This document shows, one piece after another, positions 18,118-26,878 of a stretch of DNA of 52,511 nt. The notes beneath the pieces were generated by a model. It worked only from the letters and a program-made list of their open reading frames with translations, was not told the DNA's origin and searched no databases. Source of the stretch: Falsiroseomonas ponticola (GTDB lineage Bacteria > Pseudomonadota > Alphaproteobacteria > Acetobacterales > Acetobacteraceae); NCBI RefSeq assembly GCF_016805305.1, contig NZ_JAERQN010000020.1:1-52511 (forward strand). Direction: 5' to 3'. The translations under genes and the position numbers were made by a program. Numbering within the stretch: the stretch's first letter is position 1; the number at the start of each line of letters is the position of its first letter.

Positions 18118-19953
18118 ATGGACCAGAAGCGCCTCCTCGCCGCCATCGCCCTGTCGGTCGGCATCCTGCTGATCTTCGACCTCTGGAACCGTCCGGCGCG
18201 GGAGGCCGAGCGCGCCCGCCAGGCGGAGATCACCGCCCAGCAGCAGGCCGCCGCCCCGGCCACGCCGGGCGGCGTCGCCGTGCCCGTGCCCGCCGCCCCC
18301 ACCGCCGTGGCCAACCAGGCGCCGGGCGGCGCCAGCACCGCGCCCGCCGCCAATCGCGGGCCGGAGCAGCGCGTGGCGCTGGAGAATGCGTCCCTGCAGG
18401 GCAGCATCGGCCTGCGCGGCGCGCGGCTGGATGACCTGGTGCTGCGCCGGTACCGGGAGACGGTGCGGCCGGACAGCCCGCTGGTCCGCCTCTTCGCGCC
18501 CCGCACCGAAGCCAACCCCTATTTCGCCCAATGGGGCTGGACGGCGGCCGATGGCCGCACGGTCGTCCCCGGCCCGGACACGGACTGGACGGTGGAAGGC
18601 GGGCCGCTCGGCCCCAACGCGCCCGTCACGCTGCGCTGGGACAACGGCCAGGGCCAGGAATTCCGCATCCGCCTCGAACTCGATGACGAGTTCATGGTCA
18701 CGGCGCGCCAATCCGTCCGCAACACCAGCGCGGAGCCCATCCAGGTCCTGCCCTGGGCCCGCGTGCGGCGGGAGACGACGCCCCAGGTCGCCGGCTTCTT
18801 CATCCTGCATGAGGGCTTCGTCGGCGTGCTGAACGGCCGCCTGGTGGAGTGGACCTACAAGGATGCGCGCGCCGAGGCCGAGAAGCGCCGCGGCCCGGCG
18901 GTGGAGCAGGAAAGCCCCGGCGGCTGGGCCGGCTTCACCGACAAGTACTGGCTCGCCGCGCTGACGCCGGTGGAGCAGACGACCCAGGTCCGCACCGCCT
19001 ACCGCCATTCCGGCGAGGGCGGGCAGGATCGCTGGCAGGTGGACATGGCCACCCCGGCGCCGCAGACCGTGGCCGCGGGGGCGGAGGCGACGCTCGCCAC
19101 CCGCCTCTTCGCCGGCGCCAAGGAAGTGCGGACGCTGGACCGGTATGAGAGCCAGCTCGGAATCGTCGATTTCGACAAGGCGATCGACTTCGGCTGGTTC
19201 TACTGGCTGACCAAGCCCTTCTTCTACGCGATCGACTGGCTGTTCCACATCTTCGGGAACTTCGGCGTCGCGATCCTGGTCTTCACCTTCGGCCTGAAGC
19301 TCGCCTTCTTCCCGCTGGCCAACAAGGCCTACATCTCCATGGCGCGGATGAAGACGCTGGCGCCGAAGATGACGGAGGTGCGGGAGCGCTACAAGGACGA
19401 CCCCGCCAAGGCGCAGGCCGAGATGATGGCCCTCTACCGGTCGGAGAAGGTGAACCCCGCCTCCGGCTGCCTGCCCATCCTGCTGCAGATCCCGGTCTTC
19501 TTCGCGCTCTACAAGGTGCTCTTCGTGACCATCGAGATGCGGCACGCGCCCTTCTTCGGCTGGATCCACGACCTCTCGGCGCCGGACCCCACCAACCTCT
19601 TCAACCTGTTCGGCCTGATCCCCTACGACCCCATGCAGCTGTCCAGCCTGTTCCACATGCCGGCCTGGGCCATCGCGATGGGCATCACGATGTTCCTGCA
19701 GTTCAAGCTGAACCCGACGCCGCCGGACCCCATCCAGGCCAAGATCTTCGCCTGGATGCCGCTGATCTTCACCTTCATGCTGGCCTCCTTCCCGGCGGGC
19801 CTTGTGATCTACTGGACCTGGAACAACCTGCTTTCCATCGCGCAGCAGTACTGGATCCAGCAGCTGGACAAGAAGCGCCAGGCGCGCCCGCCCGCGGCCC
19901 CGCCGCCGGCCAAGGCCGCCGTCGTCGCGCCAACCAAGGGGAAGAAGGGATGA
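18118..19953 (+). CDS. yidC: Membrane protein insertase YidC
   Basis: A 611-residue inner-membrane insertase. The first helix (RLLAAIALSVGILLIFDLW) is followed by an Ala/Pro-rich stretch and a large periplasmic beta domain (about residues 80-340). The conserved C-terminal insertase region starts at FGWFYWLTKPFFYAIDWL and includes FGVAILVFTFGLKLAFFPLANKAY, the coiled cytoplasmic loop with EMMALYRSEKVNPASGCLP, and the last helices. The tail is basic. The length fits the Gram-negative long form. Its stop overlaps the engB start (ATGA). Confidence 0.97.
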   Translation: MDQKRLLAAIALSVGILLIFDLWNRPAREAERARQAEITAQQQAAAPATPGGVAVPVPAAPTAVANQAPGGASTAPAANRGPEQRVALENASLQGSIGLRGARLDDLVLRRYRETVRPDSPLVRLFAPRTEANPYFAQWGWTAADGRTVVPGPDTDWTVEGGPLGPNAPVTLRWDNGQGQEFRIRLELDDEFMVTARQSVRNTSAEPIQVLPWARVRRETTPQVAGFFILHEGFVGVLNGRLVEWTYKDARAEAEKRRGPAVEQESPGGWAGFTDKYWLAALTPVEQTTQVRTAYRHSGEGGQDRWQVDMATPAPQTVAAGAEATLATRLFAGAKEVRTLDRYESQLGIVDFDKAIDFGWFYWLTKPFFYAIDWLFHIFGNFGVAILVFTFGLKLAFFPLANKAYISMARMKTLAPKMTEVRERYKDDPAKAQAEMMALYRSEKVNPASGCLPILLQIPVFFALYKVLFVTIEMRHAPFFGWIHDLSAPDPTNLFNLFGLIPYDPMQLSSLFHMPAWAIAMGITMFLQFKLNPTPPDPIQAKIFAWMPLIFTFMLASFPAGLVIYWTWNNLLSIAQQYWIQQLDKKRQARPPAAPPPAKAAVVAPTKGKKG

Positions 19954-20639
19954 CCCTTCCCCCGGCCGCCCCCCTTCCCGCGGGCGGCCTGGCCGAGGCG
20001 AAGCTGGAGGAGGACCGCGCGGCCCTGATCGAGGCCGGGCGCCTCCTCTTCGCGCGGCCCTGCACCTTCTTCTACGCCGCCCAGAAGATCGACCAGCTGC
20101 CGCCGATCCGCGGGCCGGAAATCGCCTTCTGCGGCCGGTCCAACGTGGGCAAGTCCTCGCTCCTCAATGCGCTCACGGGGCAGAAGGCGCTGGCCCGCGT
20201 CTCCGTCACGCCGGGGCGCACGCGGCAGCTCAACTTCTTCGACCTGGACGAGGGCCGCCTGACGCTGGTGGACATGCCGGGCTATGGCTACGCCCAGGCC
20301 AGCAAGGCGCTGAAGGAGGACTGGCAGGGCCTGATGTTCGACTTCCTGCGCGGCCGCCCCACGCTGCGCCGCGTGCTGCTGCTGATGGATGCGCGCGTCG
20401 AGACCAAGCCCGCCGACCGCGCGGCGATGGACCTGCTGGCCGATGCCGCCGTCGCCTACCAGATCGTCGTCACCAAGGTGGATGACGTGAAGCCCGCCCA
20501 GCTGAAGAAGCGCCTGGCGGAGATCGAGGCGCTGGTGAAGAAGCGCACCGCCGCCCATCCGCTGGTCATGGTGACCTCCAGCGAGAAGGGCTTCGGCATC
20601 CCGGAACTGCGGGCGGAACTGGCGGGGCTGGCGGCCTGA
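19950..20639 (+). CDS. engB: Ribosome biogenesis GTPase EngB/YsxC
   Basis: A 229-residue essential-type GTPase involved in 50S subunit assembly. G1 GRSNVGKSS, G2 region TPGRTRQLNFF, G3 DMPGYGYA, G4 TKVD and the G5 region TSSEKG are all present in order. An extra 35 or so N-terminal residues precede the family core. It is coupled to yidC by an ATGA overlap, the usual alphaproteobacterial arrangement. Confidence 0.95.
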   Translation: MTLPPAAPLPAGGLAEAKLEEDRAALIEAGRLLFARPCTFFYAAQKIDQLPPIRGPEIAFCGRSNVGKSSLLNALTGQKALARVSVTPGRTRQLNFFDLDEGRLTLVDMPGYGYAQASKALKEDWQGLMFDFLRGRPTLRRVLLLMDARVETKPADRAAMDLLADAAVAYQIVVTKVDDVKPAQLKKRLAEIEALVKKRTAAHPLVMVTSSEKGFGIPELRAELAGLAA

Positions 20640-20711
20640 CGCGCCCGCGCGCAAACCGCCGCTTCATCCTTCCGCCCTATCCTCGCGGCGTCCACCATGA
20701 AGGATGCCCCG

Positions 20712-21050
20712 ATGATCCGTCGCTTCCTCCTTGGCGCCGTGCTGGCCGCCGCCACCGCCCTGCCCGCCTTCGCGCAATGCGACACGCGCTTCACGCTGCG
20801 CAACAACTCCGGCGCGCAGGTGAACGAGTTCTATTTCGGCCCCTCCAGCAATTCCAGCTGGGGCCGCGACCGGCTGGGCGAGAATGTCCTGCCGCATGGC
20901 CGCTCCGTCTCCTACAACCCGGGCGGCCGTGGCGGCGCCTATGACTTCAAGGTGGTCTGGGCCAGTGGCGAGACGGCGGAGCTGATGCGGGTGAACATCT
21001 GCGAGGCGTCCGAGATCATCGCCACGCGCCGCGGGATCGAGGCGCGCTGA
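20712..21050 (+). CDS. Small secreted protein of unknown function
   Basis: A 112-residue protein with a clear signal peptide (IRRFLLGAVLAAATALPAFAQ), so it is probably periplasmic. The mature part of about 90 residues is rich in Asn, Gly and Ser (LRNNSGAQVNEFYFGPSS, LGENVLPHGRSVSYNPGG) and has two cysteines, in QCDTRF and NICEAS, that could form a disulfide. It resembles a group of small beta-rich secreted proteins seen in Alphaproteobacteria, with no known role. The ATG at 20712 has AAGGA 7 bases upstream; the ATG at 20697 has none. Confidence 0.75.
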   Translation: MIRRFLLGAVLAAATALPAFAQCDTRFTLRNNSGAQVNEFYFGPSSNSSWGRDRLGENVLPHGRSVSYNPGGRGGAYDFKVVWASGETAELMRVNICEASEIIATRRGIEAR

Positions 21051-21163
21051 GGCCGCGGGCGGCGGGCCCGCCCCGCCGCCACCACCCTTGACCCCTGCGG
21101 CGTTCGGCCCCAAACCGCGCCGCCCACGGCGAAAGGTCCGGGGCGCACGGGGACGCCTAGACC

Positions 21164-22048
21164 ATGACCGATGACGCGCTCGACCAGATGGCGATCCTTG
21201 CCGGCGCGCTGCCCTTCCTGAAGCGCTACGACGACCAGATCGTCGTCGTGAAGTATGGCGGCCACGCGATGGGGGAGGAGGAGACGGCGCTGCGCTTCGG
21301 GCGCGACATCGCGCTCCTCGAACAGGTCGGCGTGAATCCCGTCGTCGTCCATGGCGGCGGCCCGCAGATCAACGCCATGCTCAAGCGCCTCAACGTGCAG
21401 TCCACCTTCGTCCAGGGCCTGCGCGTGACGGATGAGGCGATGCTCGACGTGGTCGAGATGGTGCTCGCCGGCCCCGTCAACAAGCAGGTCGCCAGCGCCA
21501 TCACCCGCGCCGGCGCCATGGCCGTCGGCATCTCCGGCAAGGATGGCGGCCTGGTCCGCGCCCGCAAGCTGACGCGCACCTACCGCGACCCCGGCTCGAA
21601 CATCGAGAAGGTGCTGGACCTCGGCTTCGTCGGCGAACCCGAAAGCGTCGATGCCCGCGTGCTGCGCCTGCTGATCGGCGCGGACATCGTGCCCGTCGTC
21701 GCCCCCGTCGGCGTCGGCGCCGATGGCCAGACCTACAACATCAACGCCGATACCGTGGCCGGCGCCATCGCCGGCGCGCTGGATGCCGAAAGGCTGCTGA
21801 TGCTGACCGATGTGCGCGGCGTGCTCGGCCCCGATGGCAACCTGATCCCGGAGATGACGGTGGCCGAGGTGAAGGCTGGCATCGAGGCCGGCTGGATCTC
21901 CGGCGGCATGATCCCGAAGGTCGAGACCTGCATCTACGCCGTGGAGCGTGGCGTGAAGGGCGCCGTCATCCTCGATGGCCGCGTCCCCCACGCCGTGCTG
22001 CTGGAACTCTTCACGGACAAGGGCGCGGGCACGCTGATCCGCGCCTGA
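21164..22048 (+). CDS. argB: Acetylglutamate kinase
   Basis: A 294-residue amino acid kinase that phosphorylates N-acetylglutamate, the second step of arginine synthesis. Conserved segments are VVVKYGGHAM (phosphate binding), VVHGGGPQIN, FVQGLRVTDE, the NINADTVAGAIAGAL nucleotide region and GGMIPKVETC. It lies downstream of yidC-engB, as in many Alphaproteobacteria. It converges with a minus-strand phosphotransferase gene 15 bases away. Confidence 0.96.
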   Translation: MTDDALDQMAILAGALPFLKRYDDQIVVVKYGGHAMGEEETALRFGRDIALLEQVGVNPVVVHGGGPQINAMLKRLNVQSTFVQGLRVTDEAMLDVVEMVLAGPVNKQVASAITRAGAMAVGISGKDGGLVRARKLTRTYRDPGSNIEKVLDLGFVGEPESVDARVLRLLIGADIVPVVAPVGVGADGQTYNINADTVAGAIAGALDAERLLMLTDVRGVLGPDGNLIPEMTVAEVKAGIEAGWISGGMIPKVETCIYAVERGVKGAVILDGRVPHAVLLELFTDKGAGTLIRA

Positions 22049-22063
22049 CGCGCGGGGGGGCGA

Positions 22064-23308
22064 TCAGCCCTCCCACCCCAGCAGCCGTTCCAGGTGCCGC
22101 GCGGCGTCGTAGTGGCGGCCCGTCCGCGCGGCCAAGTGCCAGGCCCACAGCGTCGCCGCCAGCATCATCTGCGGCACCCCCACCCCCGCCGGCAGCGCCC
22201 TGGCCCAGGTGATGCGCCGCAGCGACATCGGCTCCACCTCCCGCTGCCCGACCGGCACCGCCCAGCCCGCGCCGATCGGCGCCAGCCACCAGCGGTCCCA
22301 GTCGATGACGCAGGGCGTGCCCAGGCCGTCCACCAGGATGTTCCCGCAATGCAGGTCGTCATGCATGACGAAGAGCGGGACCGGCGCCAGCGCGGCCTCG
22401 ATCACCGGCAGCTTCGCCGCCGCCGCCGCGGCCGCGCCATCCGCCCGCCAGGGATCGTCCAGCTGCGCCCGGACCGGATCCGGGATCCGCCCGCCCGCCA
22501 CGCGCCGCAGGTCCGCCAGCACCTGGCGCAGCAGGCGCTTGCCCGGCGCCAGCCGCGCCGGCGGCACCTGGCACCAGTAGTGGTAGATCAGCTCCCGCCG
22601 CACCAGCTCCCACCGCTCCGGCGCCAGGGGCTGGCCGGGCACCAGCGCATGCAGGCTGGACCCGAAGGGCCCGTCCCGCAGCATGCCGTGATAGGCGGGC
22701 GCCCGCAGCCGCGCCGCCGGCAGCGCGCCGAACAGCAGGTCCTGCATGGTCAGCTTCTCGACATCGCTTTCGCGGTCGCTGAAGGTCTTCTCCACCAGCA
22801 CCAGGGGCTTCGCCTCGCCGTCCAGCGTCACCTCGTGCCGGTACAGCGCCATGGCCACCATGCCGGGGCGCATGCGCGTCGTCTCGATCCGCCGCGCCGG
22901 CCGGCCCAGCCGGTGTTCCAGCACGGGGCCGAGCCGCGCCAGGCTCGGCTGGCCCTCGAAATGCGCCAGGAAGTCCCGCTGCACGGAAACCCGCCGGGCC
23001 AGCCAGTCCCGCTTGCCGGCGAACTGGTCGTGGCCGGCCGCCAGCAGCACGTCATAGGCCAGCTGCCCCGCGGACCAATCCATGGCGGCGGTGTAGTGCT
23101 GCGCCAGCCCCGCCAGCGCCGCGGGGTCGGTCAGCACGCAGCTCCCGGCCGCTTCCGGCAGCGGCGCCACCAGGGGGGCGATCGCCGCGCGCGCCGCATC
23201 GCGCCGCCCGTCGCGCAGCGCCTCCAGCGCCGTGCCCAGCGCCTGCGCCGGGTCGGTCCGCGCCGCCCCCGCTCCGGCGGCTGGCTCCGCCCGGCTCCCA
23301 GCTGTCAT
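22064..23308 (-). CDS. Aminoglycoside phosphotransferase/choline kinase-like protein
   Basis: A 414-residue protein. The C-terminal half is an APH-type kinase: the catalytic loop is VMHDDLHCGNIL and the metal-binding motif CVIDWDRWW, while VLVEKTF may carry the ATP-binding lysine. The N-terminal 150 residues are Ala-rich helices without a recognisable domain. The substrate is unknown; a small-molecule alcohol or sugar is more likely than an antibiotic. The start at MTAGSR was chosen because the longer frame overlaps the next gene out of phase. It is 97 bases downstream of the DUF2336 gene and convergent with argB. Confidence 0.72.
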   Translation of the reverse strand: MTAGSRAEPAAGAGAARTDPAQALGTALEALRDGRRDAARAAIAPLVAPLPEAAGSCVLTDPAALAGLAQHYTAAMDWSAGQLAYDVLLAAGHDQFAGKRDWLARRVSVQRDFLAHFEGQPSLARLGPVLEHRLGRPARRIETTRMRPGMVAMALYRHEVTLDGEAKPLVLVEKTFSDRESDVEKLTMQDLLFGALPAARLRAPAYHGMLRDGPFGSSLHALVPGQPLAPERWELVRRELIYHYWCQVPPARLAPGKRLLRQVLADLRRVAGGRIPDPVRAQLDDPWRADGAAAAAAAKLPVIEAALAPVPLFVMHDDLHCGNILVDGLGTPCVIDWDRWWLAPIGAGWAVPVGQREVEPMSLRRITWARALPAGVGVPQMMLAATLWAWHLAARTGRHYDAARHLERLLGWEG

Positions 23309-23405
23309 TCCATCCACTCGCACCGCCAGACCGTGCCCGGCCGCTTCGGTCTTTCGCGCCGGACGATGGTTACGGATTCGTGAAAAGTCCAGCAGGAAGG
23401 CGCCG

Positions 23406-24596
23406 TCAGGCGGGCAGGCCTTCCAGCAATTCCGCCTGCCACTCCAGCTCCGCATCCCCCATGGCCCAGCCCCCGGCCGCGGTGGGGCGGACGATCTCAT
23501 GCGGCGGCAGGCCACCCAGCACCAGCTGCACCGCCTCCGCCAGCTGCGGCGACCAGCCCGCGCGGTGGCAGAGCCCGGCCAGCGCCCGGCCGCTGCGCAG
23601 CGACAGCGCGGCCTCGATCTGCCCCTCCGTCATGGCGGAATCCCGCGCCAGCGCCTCCAGCAGCGCGTCGCGGTCGCCGACGCGGGCGGCGGTGAACAGC
23701 GTGGCCTCATGCGGCGCCACCTCGCCCTCCGCCTCCGCCATCCGGGCGATGACGCGGCTGCGCAGCGATTCGGCCAGCCCCGCCGGCAGATCCGGCCGCG
23801 CGGCCAGGCGGCTGATCAGGTGGTCGGCCACGATCTCGCCCAGCGCCCGCACGGTGCGCGGCGGCAGGCGGGACCGGCGGATCAGCGCCGCCTGCCAGTT
23901 CGGCCGGCTGCCGGAAGCCGCCACCAGCGAATCCAGCGTCGCCTCCCGGATCGCGGCGGATGGGTTGGCCAGCAGCACCGCGACGGCGGCGCTGTCCGCG
24001 GTGGCGGCGATGGCGTCGGTGACGGGCTCCGTCAGCGCCGGGCGGCGCGCCACCGCGCGGCGGGTGCCGGGGGCCGGCGGGTCGGCCACCAGGGCCAGCA
24101 GGTCGTCATCCGTCAGCAGCGGCGACAGGCGGATGACCGGTTCCGCCACCGCCATGGCGGCGTCCCGCGCCAGGCGCAGGATCAGGTCCCGCGGCGCATC
24201 CGGCATGTCCCGCAGCACGGCGGCCAGGGCGGCGCGGACCTCGACGGCGGTGTCCTCCACCAGCAGCGCCAGCGTGCCGCCGGTCAGCCGGGTCATGCGG
24301 TCCTGCGCGCCGGCATTCATGCGGGGCGCCAGCTTCGCGACGCGGCGCGCCAGCTCCGTGCGCACCGCCGCGTCCCGGTCATCGGCCAGCAGGCGGTCCG
24401 CCGCCGGCGGCGTCGCGGCATTGGCGGCGACGGCGCGGCGCACCTCCGCCGCCGGGTCGGCGGCCAGGTAGGTCAGCAGCTCGGGCGGCGTCCCCGCCTC
24501 CCGCGCCACGGCGGCGCGCGCGGCCGTGTCGCCATGCCGCGCGGCATGCACCGCCTCCGGGCTCGCCCCATGGGCCACCGCCGCCAGCCTCGCCAT
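23406..24596 (-). CDS. DUF2336 domain-containing protein
   Basis: A 396-residue, Ala/Arg-rich, all-helical protein with HEAT-like repeats (DPAAEVRRAVAANAATP, RDAAVRTELARRVAKLAP, EDTAVEVRAALAAVLRDMP) that matches the alphaproteobacterial DUF2336 family. Its biochemical role is not established; members are often near signalling genes. Here the ATG overlaps the stop of the upstream PAS-GGDEF gene by one base (TGATG), so the two are cotranslated and may act together. Confidence 0.82.
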   Translation of the reverse strand: MARLAAVAHGASPEAVHAARHGDTAARAAVAREAGTPPELLTYLAADPAAEVRRAVAANAATPPAADRLLADDRDAAVRTELARRVAKLAPRMNAGAQDRMTRLTGGTLALLVEDTAVEVRAALAAVLRDMPDAPRDLILRLARDAAMAVAEPVIRLSPLLTDDDLLALVADPPAPGTRRAVARRPALTEPVTDAIAATADSAAVAVLLANPSAAIREATLDSLVAASGSRPNWQAALIRRSRLPPRTVRALGEIVADHLISRLAARPDLPAGLAESLRSRVIARMAEAEGEVAPHEATLFTAARVGDRDALLEALARDSAMTEGQIEAALSLRSGRALAGLCHRAGWSPQLAEAVQLVLGGLPPHEIVRPTAAGGWAMGDAELEWQAELLEGLPA

Positions 24597-25843
24597 CACC
24601 GCCGCTCCCCGCCCTTGGCGCGTTTCGCGGCATACATCGCGGCATCGGCGCGCATCATCAGGCTCCCCAGATCCTCCCCCGCCGCCGGCAGCGCGATGCC
24701 GAGGCTCGCGCGCAGCGCGCCATCCCCCGCCTGGGGCCAGCCCGGCAGCGGGCCCGGGCGGCCCACCGGCAGGACGCGGTCCAGCGCCGCCGCCTCGCTG
24801 CCCACCCCATCCAGCCAGACGCAGAATTCGTCGCCGCCGAGCCGCGCCACCACGTCGCCCGGCCAGGCCACGGAGCGCAGCCGTTCCGCCATGCCGCGCA
24901 GCGCCGCGTCCCCGGCCTCATGCCCCAGGATGTCGTTCAGCGGCTTCAGCCCATCCAGGTCCACGAAGACCAGGGCGCCGGCCGAGGGCCGCACCCGCCC
25001 GGCCAGCGCCAGGGTGAAGCCGCGGCGGTTCAGCAGCCCGGTCAGCGCATCGCCATGCGCGGCCTGCGCCAGTTCGCGCTGGCGCAGCGCCTCCGCATGC
25101 AGGCCCGCCACCGGCATGGCCAGCGCCTCCAGCAGGTCCCGGTCCTCGGCATCGAAATCGGGCTGCGTCTCCTCCCGCCACGCCACCAGGCTGGCGCCGC
25201 CCTCGGCGCCCGCCACCAGCAGCCGGCCATCCGGGGAGGGTGGCTCCCCGGGCGGGGGCAGGCGGCCCATCGGCACGGGGGCGGTGCCTTCCATCGCCAG
25301 GCGCCAGCCCGCGCCTTCCGGCAGCAGCAGCGCCGCGCCCATGGCGGGCAGCGCCGCCGGCAGCGCGCGCAGGATGGCCGCCAGCGCCGCCACCGGGTCG
25401 CCCTGCCGCTGCCCCAGCCGCAGCAGCCGGCCGAGCGTGGTGGCGCGCCGCAGCGCGCGGGCGGAGATCTCCGCCATCCGCTCCTCCGCCGTCACGTCCC
25501 GCGCCGCGCCGCGCAGCCCTTCCTCATGCGGCACCACCGTGACGTCGAAGCAGGAAGGCGGGCCATCGGCCCGCTTCAGCCACACCCGCGCGCCGCGCAC
25601 CGCCTGGCGCGCGCGGAAGGGGCCCAGATCCCCGCTGGCCAGCAGCGCCGCCGCCGGCCGGCCCAGCAGCGCATCCGCCCGCCAGCCCAGCACCTCGTCC
25701 GGTCCGATGAAGGTGAAGCAGCCCGCGCCATCGGTCTCGAACACCAGGTCGGCCGCCAGCAGGGCGAAATCGCGCCAGCGCGCACGGCTGTCGATCAGCG
25801 CGGATGCCAGCGATTGTTCGCGATCGTCGGAAAGGACATCCAT
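24596..25843 (-). CDS. PAS-GGDEF diguanylate cyclase
   Basis: A 415-residue soluble signalling protein. An N-terminal PAS domain (about residues 20-120, VFETDGAGCFTFIGPDEVLGW) is followed by a GAF-like middle region and a C-terminal GGDEF domain. The catalytic signature RLGGDEF is intact (encoded at 24824-24838), as are DALTGLLNRRGF and DLDGLKPLNDILGHEAGD, so it should make cyclic-di-GMP. No RxxD inhibitory site is seen ahead of GGDEF. The start is uncertain: MDVLSD (25843) was used, but MSTEGA (25900) is in frame and neither has a clear ribosome binding site. Confidence 0.85.
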   Translation of the reverse strand: MDVLSDDREQSLASALIDSRARWRDFALLAADLVFETDGAGCFTFIGPDEVLGWRADALLGRPAAALLASGDLGPFRARQAVRGARVWLKRADGPPSCFDVTVVPHEEGLRGAARDVTAEERMAEISARALRRATTLGRLLRLGQRQGDPVAALAAILRALPAALPAMGAALLLPEGAGWRLAMEGTAPVPMGRLPPPGEPPSPDGRLLVAGAEGGASLVAWREETQPDFDAEDRDLLEALAMPVAGLHAEALRQRELAQAAHGDALTGLLNRRGFTLALAGRVRPSAGALVFVDLDGLKPLNDILGHEAGDAALRGMAERLRSVAWPGDVVARLGGDEFCVWLDGVGSEAAALDRVLPVGRPGPLPGWPQAGDGALRASLGIALPAAGEDLGSLMMRADAAMYAAKRAKGGERR

Positions 25844-25963
25844 GCGCGGGAGGATGCGGGAGCCGGGTGAATTGCCGGTTAGCGCCCCTTCCGTTGACAT
25901 CGCGCCAGCGCGCTATGCATGGTCCCCGCGCATCGACCTCCCCGCCAGGACACGCGAATCATC

Positions 25964-26800
25964 ATGGACAAGACTGCCCTCCAGGCCCGCATCGAAGCGC
26001 TGTGGGCGCGCCGGGATACGCTGAACGCGCAGACCCATGGCGCCGACCGCAGCGCGGTGGAGGAAGCCCTCGCCCTGCTCGATTCCGGCGGCGCCCGCGT
26101 GGCGGAACCGGACGGCAAGGGCGGCTGGCGCGTGAACCAGTGGCTGAAGCAGGCGGTGCTGATGTCCTTCCGCCTGTCCGACAGCCAGCCGATGGACACC
26201 GCCGCCGGCGCCTATGACAAGGTGCCCCTGAAGTTCGAGGGCTGGGGCGAGAACCGCTTCAAGGCGGCGGGCTTCCGCGCCGTGCCGGGCGCCGTGGTGC
26301 GGCGTTCCGCCTATATCGCGCCGGGCGTCATCCTGATGCCGTCCTTCGTGAACCTCGGCGCCTATGTGGACAGCGGCACCATGGTGGATACCTGGGCCAC
26401 CGTCGGGTCCTGCGCGCAGATCGGCAAGAACTGCCACATCTCCGGCGGCGCCGGCATCGGCGGCGTGCTCGAACCCCTCCAGGCCAACCCCGTGGTCATC
26501 GAGGATGACTGCTTCATCGGCGCGCGGTCGGAAGTGGCGGAAGGCGTCATCGTGGAGCGCGGCAGCGTGCTGTCCATGGGCGTCTATCTCGGCATGTCCA
26601 CCAAGATCATCGACCGCGCGACGGGCGAGGTCTTCTACGGCCGCGTCCCCGCCTATTCCGTCGTCGTCTCGGGCTCCCTGCCCGGCAAGCCGCTGCCGGA
26701 TGGCACGCCGGGCCCGAGCCTCTACTGCGCCGTCATCGTCAAGCGCGTGGATGAGAAGACCCGCGCCAAGACCAGCATCAACGACCTGCTGCGGGATTGA
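25964..26800 (+). CDS. dapD: 2,3,4,5-tetrahydropyridine-2,6-dicarboxylate N-succinyltransferase
   Basis: A 278-residue enzyme that succinylates tetrahydrodipicolinate in lysine and meso-diaminopimelate synthesis. The C-terminal half is a left-handed beta helix of hexapeptide repeats (GVILMPSFVNLGAYVDSGTMVD, GKNCHISGGAGIGGVLEPLQA). The active-site segment ARSEVAEGVIVERGSVLSMGV is present. The start MDKTAL gives the standard length. It is divergent from the PAS-GGDEF gene and is followed by dapE on the same strand. Confidence 0.96.
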   Translation: MDKTALQARIEALWARRDTLNAQTHGADRSAVEEALALLDSGGARVAEPDGKGGWRVNQWLKQAVLMSFRLSDSQPMDTAAGAYDKVPLKFEGWGENRFKAAGFRAVPGAVVRRSAYIAPGVILMPSFVNLGAYVDSGTMVDTWATVGSCAQIGKNCHISGGAGIGGVLEPLQANPVVIEDDCFIGARSEVAEGVIVERGSVLSMGVYLGMSTKIIDRATGEVFYGRVPAYSVVVSGSLPGKPLPDGTPGPSLYCAVIVKRVDEKTRAKTSINDLLRD

Positions 26801-26830
26801 TGGGGCGGTCGTGGCCGCCTCCCCCGCCAA

Positions 26831-26868
26831 CCCCCACCCCAACCCTTCCCCGCAAGCGCGGGGGAGGG
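26831..26868 (-). repeat. Dispersed palindromic element, copy 2 (inverted orientation)
   Basis: Read on the minus strand this is CCCTCCCCCGCGC-TT-GCGGGGAAGGG followed by a TTGGGGTGGGGG tail, the same layout as the copy at 52400. It lies between dapD and dapE; the GGGGGAGGGAG arm also provides a purine-rich stretch near the dapE start. Confidence 0.65.
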
Positions 26869-26878
26869 AGCAGGCCGC

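Noticed and set aside
21086..21120. Possible argB promoter (TTGACC with CAAACC 17 bases later)
   Set aside because: The -10 box is too poor to support a call; argB could be read from upstream or from here.
22064..23308. Antibiotic-resistance aminoglycoside phosphotransferase
   Set aside because: The kinase motif is present, but the divergent N-terminal half and chromosomal core context do not support a resistance call.
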